The translations under genes and the position numbers were made by a program. A model generated the notes under the pieces. It was not told the origin of the DNA, ran no database searches, and saw nothing but the letters and a program-made list of their open reading frames with translations. Below are positions 56,991 to 64,000 of a stretch of 64,000 bases of DNA, piece by piece (within the stretch, counting starts at the first letter, position 1; every line of letters starts with the position of its first letter). The stretch spans positions 16,237,267 to 16,301,266 of the forward strand of contig CM035431.1 of the NCBI GenBank assembly GCA_020310875.1. Reading direction: 5' to 3'. This stretch comes from Ceratopteris richardii. Its lineage: Eukaryota > Streptophyta > Polypodiopsida > Polypodiales > Pteridaceae.

Positions 56991-57286
56991 GGCCTCTAAC
57001 TAAAATATCCTGATGTAGAAAAAATCATTGTATCTCAAAACATTGAACAAAAATACCTTTTCAAGCTCTACTAAGCCTAGTGTGAACTTTGAGGTGTTTG
57101 TATTAACGAACCGAAACTTGTATATATGTTTGGAAAAAAAAGATAAAATTTCCTGCATAGGCATTGTGATTGTGCATTCATAGACCTAACTGAGATCATA
57201 TAAAAATTTCAACACCACACAATCCATGCAATTCTCAAACTTTGACTAGAGGGGTGTCGATGATGCCTTAGAGGAATTAGCGACCT

Positions 57287-57298
57287 ACTCTGATACCA
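57287..57298 (-). promoter_or_regulatory. Copia A copy 3 primer-binding site
   Basis: The minus strand reads TGGTATCAGAGT, one base different at the end from the standard site. Confidence 0.85.
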
Positions 57299-57300
57299 AT

Positions 57301-57530
57301 TGTTGGAGTTTGAGGTCTAGAGAAGCACAGAAACAACACAAGGAAGAAGGAAAAGCTTGGAACACAACACACAATATTGATAGTATTACCAAGTGAATGT
57401 ACAAAGATAAGTGACCCGTTAGGATTATAGGAATATATAGAAGCCGGGGGAAAAAACCTCCTTAAGAAGGAAAAAAGTGCCCCTGGCTGTCTAGTGTGTT
57501 TACACACATCACTAGCAAAATATATCAATA
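57301..57530 (-). repeat. Copia A copy 3, 5' LTR (230 bp)
   Basis: On the minus strand it starts TATTGATATATTTTGC (TG changed to TA) and ends AACTCCAACA. Confidence 0.88.
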
Positions 57531-58299
57531 TAGCTCACTATGAGATTCAAGATTTCACCATAAAAGGTAAAATTGACCTATTTTCCTCTCTAGAATCACT
57601 TGACAAGGGCATGGTTGAGAAATTAAGTCCGAAAACTATTCACGACTTAAAGAAACCAATTTTTTGAAAAAGTTCAAAATTTCTAGCAAAACCTGTAATT
57701 GCATCATAACAACAAATTTGTTGTTTTTCAACAACAAAAGTATACATAGATGGAAAATAAAGTCAATGGGTGCTTTTTTACACAAAATACCAATTGTTGT
57801 AGAAAAATGACCTATAAATCATAGAAATGATCTTCTATAATAAGTTTCCAGTAATGTGTACTTCCACGACCCTCATACATGTACTATCACTTGAAATGAG
57901 AGATAATTTCTGTAACAAAAGGACCTCTAAATGAAAAAGCAGTTACATGGTGCCAAAAATGACCTATGGGAATACAAGAAGCACAATAGAAGATGTTTTC
58001 TTAGATGAAACTCTCTTGGAAACTCAAAATTTACTTCAATTTTATTGTGGGCTGAAGTAATCCTCCAAAAAAACATTTTTATCATAGAAATTGAAGGTTT
58101 TTCATGATGAAATTATCCCAAATGCAAGAAAATGCCTTCGCCTTAGCATAGGCTTGGAAAGGCATTTGGAGTAACGTTTTCATGATGGAACAACTCAAAC
58201 CTGTGAAACTAGTTGAAAGAGGCCATGGAGAGAGAAAGTAGAGAGAGAAACTTGTGCAAAAATATGTAGAAGAGGATGGAGAAGTTGAAGTTGAAGAAG
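57531..58299. other. No gene recognised
   Basis: AT-rich stretch between two copia remnants. A 75-codon Ser/Thr-rich frame at 58082-58309 (minus) lacks recognisable features. Confidence 0.5.
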
Positions 58300-60470
58300 T
58301 CCTAATCAAACTATGAGTGCTTGACCATATTTTTTTGGATTACATTTGACTATGAGAAACAGTGTGTGTATGTGTATACACATATCATTAGGATATTCCT
58401 AAGGATAAGTCTCACTATACTTTTACCTATTGTAAAAGTCTTTTGTAAGGAAAAGTTAAGAATCACGTAGGTATGAAGAAAGCCAAAAATCAAACATGAA
58501 TTTGTTGAGCAAAGTTCTCTATGTACCTAGCATCACCAAGAATCTGATAAGTCGAGATCAAGTTGTAGAAAAAGGATTTTGGGTGATGTTATAGCCTATG
58601 TAGAAGTTCCATACCAAGGATTCAAGAATATATCCAAAGGTGGACAGACAGGTAGGCTATTCACCTTTGAGCTCATGACACTAGGAGCATATCATTGTTC
58701 ATTCCAAGACTATCAAACAAAAATCCACACACACTTGAAGATTCAAGTGATTTTGAGGATGATAAGAAGACATCTAGAAGGGATATGAAGTCTTGAAATT
58801 CTAAAGATAAATCCAAAGTCTGGGAATTAAGAGATGTTGCAAAAAAATCTCAACAAATTATTAAAAGGTCTAGAAGGGAAAGGAAAAAGCGAGAATATGA
58901 TACCTCATTGGTCATTAATCACTCTATATATGTGTCTTAGGACATAAACTCTAAAGAAACTGCATCATATGAGGAAGCCAAAATGAAGCGAGAGATTGAA
59001 GCATTCCAAGAAAGCAAAACTTGGGACTTACTGCCTAATACATCAACCACGAAAATCATTGGATTGAGATGGATCTAGAAGTTAAAACAGAACTCTAACG
59101 GAACCATAAAAATATATAAGGCTAGGTTATAAGACAAGGGATATGCTCAAACTCAAGGCATTGATTATGAGAAGACCTTCTCTCTTGTAGCCAACATTCC
59201 TACAATTAGAATACTCATGATTATTACAACTTCCAAGAATTGGAAGATATACCAGGTGAATGTAAAAAATGTTTTCTTGAATAGATGGATTTCAAAGGAG
59301 TTTTATATGAATCAAGCTCCTGTTTTTGAAGACTCACAATTTTTTGAGTATTTTTGCAAATTGAGAAGAGCTCTTTATGGGCTAAAGAAAGCTCCAAGAG
59401 CTTGCAAACATAGACTAGTCACTTACCTAATATCCTTCTTTATTCATTAAAAGATCACATGGAGAAGTCATATCTCTCTATGTATATATGGATGAAAATA
59501 TTGTAACAGGTAATGATGTTGAAGTCATAAGGAGAACCACACACTAGATGAAGGAATATTTCAAGATAAGTGATTTAAGGTAGCTTACATCTTCCTTGGA
59601 GATCTCATTCAAGATGTGAAAAGTTAACACAGTCTAATAGGAAGTATGAATTATGTTAATCTCACAAGAGTAGATATTATTTATAGTGTGAGTGTTTTAG
59701 CTCAAATCACCTGGGAAGCCACACATGGAGGCAGCCAAAAGGATACCTAAGTATCTCAAAGGAACAATCTATGAAGGTCTATTTTAATCATATACCTTTG
59801 ATATAGATATCAATATCTTTTTGATGCAAATTGGCTAAGATCAAGAGATGGTAGGAGACATACATCTTGTTATCATTCACTTGCAGGTTCTAATCTCATT
59901 TATTCATCATCATAGAAGCAACCAAATGTTGCTCTCTCATTTACAGAAGCAGAGTATAGAGGATTGGAAATTGCAACTCAAAAAGCTATGTGGATCAACA
60001 CACTTTACGTTGATCTAGGAATAAAATCATCTACTCCTCACATTATTCATCACAAAAGGACCAAACACATTTAGGTTCATTATCATTAGTTAGGGAGAAA
60101 ATTATGAGTAAGGAGATTGAGATTTAATATATCCAACTCAACAACAATGTATATACATGATGACTAAAGCATGGATGAATCAAAGCTAAAAGACATTCAA
60201 ATAAATGATTGGACATTAGGAGATTGCAAAGGAATGAAGACTCAAGCATCTTAGGCTCAAAGGAAATTGTTAATACATATAGCAAGCCTAAGTTCTTGAA
60301 CATATTGTTTTGGATTACATTTGGCTATGTGAAACAATGTGTGTGTATAAACATATCCTTAGGATATTCCTAAGGATAAGTCTCACTATACATTTACACA
60401 TTTACATATTTTAAAAGCCTCTTATAAGAAAAAGTTGTGAATCAAGTAGGCATGAAAAAACAAAAAAATT
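58300..60470 (+). mobile_element. Copia family G remnant, related to C
   Basis: A partial 5' LTR (about 58300-58490) and the start of a 3' LTR (from 60268) share TTGGATTACATTTGRCTATG and AGGATATTCCTAAGGATAAG. Between them is a broken pol. The 5' LTR passes straight into the protease region, so PBS and gag are deleted. The 3' LTR start (TGTTAATACATATAGCAAGC) resembles that of C. Confidence 0.82.
58497..60230 (+). pseudogene. pol: Copia G protease end, reverse transcriptase and RNase H
   Basis: It opens LLSKVLYVPSITKNLIS (end of protease) near 58500, then skips integrase to the RT linker near 58870. RT blocks are KIIGLRWI, KGYAQTQGIDYEKTFS, NVKNVFLNRWISKEF and ALYGLKKAPRACKHR near 59400; the palm YxDD position reads YMDENIVTG near 59490, changing the second Asp to Glu. 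RNase H is recognisable to EAEYRGLEIATQ near 59960. Dozens of stops and shifts. Confidence 0.82.
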
Positions 60471-60480
60471 GTGAGCCACA
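60268..60480 (+). repeat. Copia G 3' LTR (start; far end not defined)
   Basis: It begins TGTTAATACATATAGC after a decayed polypurine tract (AAAGGAAAT). Sequence shared with the 5' LTR piece extends to about 60455. Confidence 0.7.
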
Positions 60481-61572
60481 TATAAATTCAAAATTCAAAT
60501 GTACATTTCTATACATATACTAGAAGATTCATCATCATCTTGTGGTATTTTTCATTGTTGTCTATGTATTGTTCAAGTTTGCCAACTTCATAGAGTCATT
60601 GAAGTGAACATATGGTCTCATTGTCTCATACAATGCATGAAGATAACATTCTTTTAAGTTTCTTTTTGTAGTATTTTGATCATTTGAGCTATGTGTGTAG
60701 GGATAATAATCAATCTCTATGATTGTGTATGTGTATTTTCTATTTTTGAAAATGTTGTGATGACACCTATGATGGGGAAAGATTCTAACACCTCAATGCA
60801 ACAATGGAAGATGGCTGCCCTTCACTAGGCCCATAAGCAGTGATATATGCTCATTGTTCTGAACTTTTCTCTACACCAATATAGAGAATTATAATGAAAT
60901 TTTGCTAAATTATAGTAAACGATAAGATCTACCAATCAAGCTTTAATTCATCCAAAATGGATATTCCAACTAGGAGAAACACCCTCTACAAAATAGGCTA
61001 CTTGTTTGCAACACTCTCTACCTATGTGCAAAGATATACGTTCACAAAGTTGGCAATTTCTCACAACTCACTCAGCCAAATAACTTGAAACTTTAGAAAT
61101 GTTTGGGGCACTATATGAGAGACCACATGAAGCTTTAAATCAATGAAAATGAGTAGAGTGAGAGAGCAACCAATGCTCTACAATCTAGTACAATAAGATT
61201 TGGAAAAGCCTAACTACAATTCTAGATAGAGAGGAGCGAAGTGATGCTAAAATGAGGTAAGCAAGCAAGGGGGCTACTTGCTAGAGTTTATGAGTTTAGT
61301 AAACTAAGTGGGAAACTCGTGGAATGCATAAAACACAAGAAACAAAGGTGAGATGATGCTTATATACAATTTTACTTATCCTACAATCTAGCTAACCACC
61401 CACCAATCAGTGTAGGTGCACTTTTTGGTGGTTGATTTGATGAGATTTGAATTTGATTGAGTTTGATGGAACTTCTAACTTTATTCCAAAACTTTGGATC
61501 CTCCTTTTTTATTGTTCCACTTGAAAAACGCATGGTTGAGCCTTTTTTCATGATGGAGACTTGATTTTCAAC
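60481..61572. other. Probable G LTR remainder and copia H 3' LTR; no gene
   Basis: The right side of this stretch is the 3' LTR of element H, minus strand, starting TGTTGAAAATCAAGTC at 61573. Its inner end and the end of the G LTR cannot be fixed without second copies. A TATA box (minus-strand TATATAAG, about 61360-61367) fits an LTR promoter. Confidence 0.6.
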
Positions 61573-61580
61573 ACTCCCCC

Positions 61581-62180
61581 TCAAGTCTCAATGCCTAGGT
61601 CCTTCATTCCAATGCATGCCTTGAAGTGCTGTAGCTTTACTCCATCCAATGATTTGGTCAACATATCTACATATTGGTCCTTTGTATTGACATGTTCCAC
61701 CTTGACATCCTTTGACATTATCTCATCTCTAATAAAGTGGTGATGCACTTCTATATGCTTCAACCTTGCATGGAACACCGGATTTTTGAGCCTCTATACT
61801 CAGCTTCAATTGATGAGAGAGCCATTGTTGGTTGTTTCTTTGAAATCCATGAGATGTTCTTCTTCCCTAGCATGATAACATATCCACTAGTTCTCCTCGT
61901 GTCATCTTTGGGACCTGCCTAATCAACATCACAACAAGCTTATACATTTAATACATCATCAAATGGATAATATAGACCTTCGTTCACCGATCCTTTGAGA
62001 TACCTAAGTACCCTTTTGGTTGCAACAAGATGAGGTACTCTTGGTGCTTGCAAGAATTGAGATAACACTCCAACTACATGTGGAATATCTGGTCTTGTCA
62101 TAGTAGCATACAAGAGAGAGCCAATTATTGACCTATACACGGTGACATCCTTCACGTCTTCACCTTCATGAGCACTTAGT
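61581..62180 (-). pseudogene. pol: Copia H RNase H with internal deletion
   Basis: The minus strand reads YRSIIGSLLYATMTRPDIP, RVLRYLKGSVNEGLYYP, a broken DVDxAGPKDD block and SSIEAEYRGS. It then jumps directly to PVFHARLKHIEVHHHF, losing about 45 residues that should hold the GDN catalytic Asp. The tail DMLTKSLDGVKLQHF ends at a stop 8 bp before the LTR. Confidence 0.85.
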
Positions 62181-62191
62181 TTAACATTTAC

Positions 62192-62990
62192 TTATAATGG
62201 ATTTGAAATGGGCTTGCAATCACACAAGAAAAACTTCTTCAAAAGATCTAGAATGTATTTCCTTTGCATGAATTGTATACCTTCCTCTTTACATAGTACT
62301 TCAATCCCAAGGAAGTATCCTAAAATCCCTAAATCTGAGATTTTAAACTCACATCCAAGCTTCCTCTTAATGTCCTTGATGTTGGCTTCATCATCCCCTA
62401 TAATGATCAGATCATCAACATATATAAAAATGAAAACAATTTTGCTACCTTCCTTCTTCACAAAGAGTGATGGGTCTGCATGACTTTGATTTTATCCACA
62501 TTTTTACCAAGTAGTCCACAAGTCTTTGCTTCCAAGCTCTTGGGGCTTGCTTGAGTCCATAAAGAGACTTCTTTAGCCTGCATACATGATGTGGAAACCT
62601 CTCATCTTCAAAGCCTTTGGGCTACTCCATGAAGACTACTTCTTCAAGCTCTCCATTTAGGAAAGCATTCTTCACATCCAATTGGTACATCTTCCAACCT
62701 TTTGAGGCTGAAATTGCAATCAAACTTCTAATGGTGGATATCTTAGCTACTAGACATAATGTTTCTTCACAGTCTATGCCATAGGTTTGAGCAAAACCTT
62801 TGGCAACCAACCTTGCTTTATACCTAGAGATGCTCCCATCCACATGCCTCTTTACATTGTACACCCATTTGTTTCCAATGACTTTCATGTCCTTTGTTCT
62901 TGGCACCAATGACCAAGTATCATTTTCTTCAAGTGCCTTGACTTCCTCCTCCATGATGGCTTCAATGCATTCCCTATGCTTATTTGCTTC
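62192..62990 (-). pseudogene. pol: Copia H reverse transcriptase
   Basis: Blocks run VKALEENDTWSLVP, KVIGNKWVYNVK, KARLVAKGFAQTYGIDC, LDVKNAFLNGELEE, then a broken stretch and KIVFIFIYVDDLIIIGDD with an intact YVDD near 62410. ISDLGILGYFLGIEV follows. Breaks occur near 62470 and 62620; a stop after ISNPL lies near 62192. Confidence 0.88.
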
Positions 62991-63106
62991 TTCAAAAAAG
63001 TTAGGTTCTTCACAAGCTAGAACTTAACTCATGTAGGCATAGTGTATTGCAATGAATGAATCATAAGTTAACATTTGAACAGGGTATTTAACCATATTGG
63101 ATGACC

Positions 63107-64000
63107 TTACCTCACCATTAGGTGGTAGGAATCTCCTCCACCTTGGTTTAGATGCTTTAAATCCTGGATTTCATAATTTTTCATATCTTCGTCACTTGTA
63201 GATTCCATGTCTATCCATTGATGGTCTTCGTCATTTGCCTTTTCCTTTCCTTTTCTACTTCCTTCACTTGAATTAGCTTCATTCCTTGCCCTTCCATGCC
63301 AGTTTGATGTAGTACTCTCCTCTGATGCTATGCTTGAAGTGGTTGGACCACTTATCTCCATGCTTTGTTGTTGTTCTTTGAACTTCTTCTCGGCTTCATA
63401 TGCATCGTCAACCTATAACACTTTTTTGCTACCATACGAAGCAACAACTCATCAAATATTACATCTCTAGATAGCTTAAACTCTTTGGTGCAAGGGTTAT
63501 AGAATCTAAAACTCTATTGCTCTGAAGAATATCCAAGAAATATACACCTATCTACCTTTGGGTCTAGCTTGTGTCTCAATTCTTGAGGTATGTGAACATA
63601 ACACACACAACCAAATACTTTGAGATGTGAAAGGTTGGGTTTCTTACCACAACAAGCTTCATAAGGTGTAACTCCATGTACTCCTGAGGTTGGACACCTA
63701 TTCATAATGTATATGGCTGTATTTGTTGCATCAACCTAATAAGAGTTAGGAACATTCATTTCATTTAACAAAGCTCTAGACACTTCTGCTATGTATCTAT
63801 TCTTGCTCTCTACCACCCCATTTTGTTAAGGTCTATACCTGCAAGTGAATTGCCTTTTGATGCCATGGTCATGTAGAAAATCTAAAAATTCATTTGAAAA
63901 ATACTCTCCCCCTCCATCCGATCTGAGAGTCTTTATGTACTTCCCTGTTTCCTTCTCCACTAGGCTTTTGAACCTCTTGAAGTGGTAAAACACCTTTGAC
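63107..64000 (-). pseudogene. pol: Copia H integrase core and C-part, partial at window end
   Basis: From the window edge the minus strand reads KVFYHFKRFKSLVEKETG, LRSDGGGEYFSNEF and CRYRP, then a TAA where Gln is usual, and QNGVVESKNR. YIMNRCPTSGVHGVTPYEA and CIFLGYSSEQ follow. A second stop replaces Trp in the YLWxxA block near 63738. The acidic integrase-RT linker (63361-63107) ends the segment. Confidence 0.87.

Larger units (their letters stand above)
52856..57530 (-). mobile_element. Copia family A, copy 3, decayed
   Basis: On the minus strand: 5' LTR (57530-57301), PBS, gag, protease, integrase, RT and RNase H, then a 3' LTR cut to about 50 bp (52905-52856). It is the longest A copy here but has stops and shifts throughout. 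It gives the missing order for copies 1 and 2. Confidence 0.88.
61573..64000 (-). mobile_element. Copia family H, 3' half, continues beyond window
   Basis: On the minus strand: integrase core at the window edge, integrase C-part, linker, RT, RNase H, polypurine tract (TTGAGGGGGAG) and 3' LTR start at 61573. The 5' half lies past 64000. Confidence 0.88.

Overview
The window looks like intergenic DNA from a large, transposon-rich plant nuclear genome. Nearly everything recognisable is plant mobile DNA: Ty1/copia elements with the usual TGGTATCAGAGC primer site, an Athila/Tat-like Ty3/gypsy element, a CACTA DNA transposon and a plant-type LINE. The only intact host-like gene is a small secreted ginkbilobin-2-like (Gnk2/stress-antifungal domain) protein at 50650-51057, minus strand. 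That single-domain form is best known from gymnosperms, but I cannot assign a species. No bacterial gene, tRNA, rRNA or CRISPR array was seen.

Layout. 1-6285: 3' part of a gypsy element (RNase H tail and integrase), a small acidic ORF, a 2.47-kb LTR and then a primer-binding site, so two gypsy copies appear to share one LTR. 6286-9335: minus-strand copia of family A, missing its RT end. 9485-14513: minus-strand copia of family E, flanked by direct repeats of about 150 bp. 14786-38468: a family-A element whose LTR holds a deep nest. Copia B (17543-37252, TSD ATTCA) sits in the A LTR. A solo LTR of family C (23100-24174, TSD GTAAA) and non-autonomous element D (24437-36667, TSD AATTA) sit in B's 3' LTR. 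A full-length C copia (25969-32284, TSD ACTTA) sits inside D. The exact 5-bp target duplications give the order of insertion: A, then B, then D, then C; the solo C copy is also later than B.

39640-40340: decayed gypsy integrase. 41264-46816: a CACTA transposon with 3-bp TSD, palindromic subterminal repeats, two long microsatellite fields of opposite strand sense, and a captured, decayed DCD-domain gene fragment that keeps its introns. 47646-50003: a GC-rich array of about 20 copies of a 10-bp motif in both orientations, joined to a 5'-truncated LINE. 50005-50340: tandem repeat. 50650-51057: the Gnk2-like gene with a plausible TATA box. 52401-57530: a copia protease scrap and a third, decayed family-A element on the minus strand. 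58300-60470: decayed copia G. 61573-64000: 3' half of copia H, minus strand, continuing beyond the window.

Most mobile genes are dead through stop codons, frameshifts and internal deletions. C is the freshest but lacks part of its integrase core. The items most worth following up are the DCD gene fragment in the CACTA element, the triplicated primer-binding site of element D, the two-orientation motif array fused to the LINE, and the Gnk2-like gene with changed sugar-binding positions. I did not find convincing evidence of a wholly new biological system.
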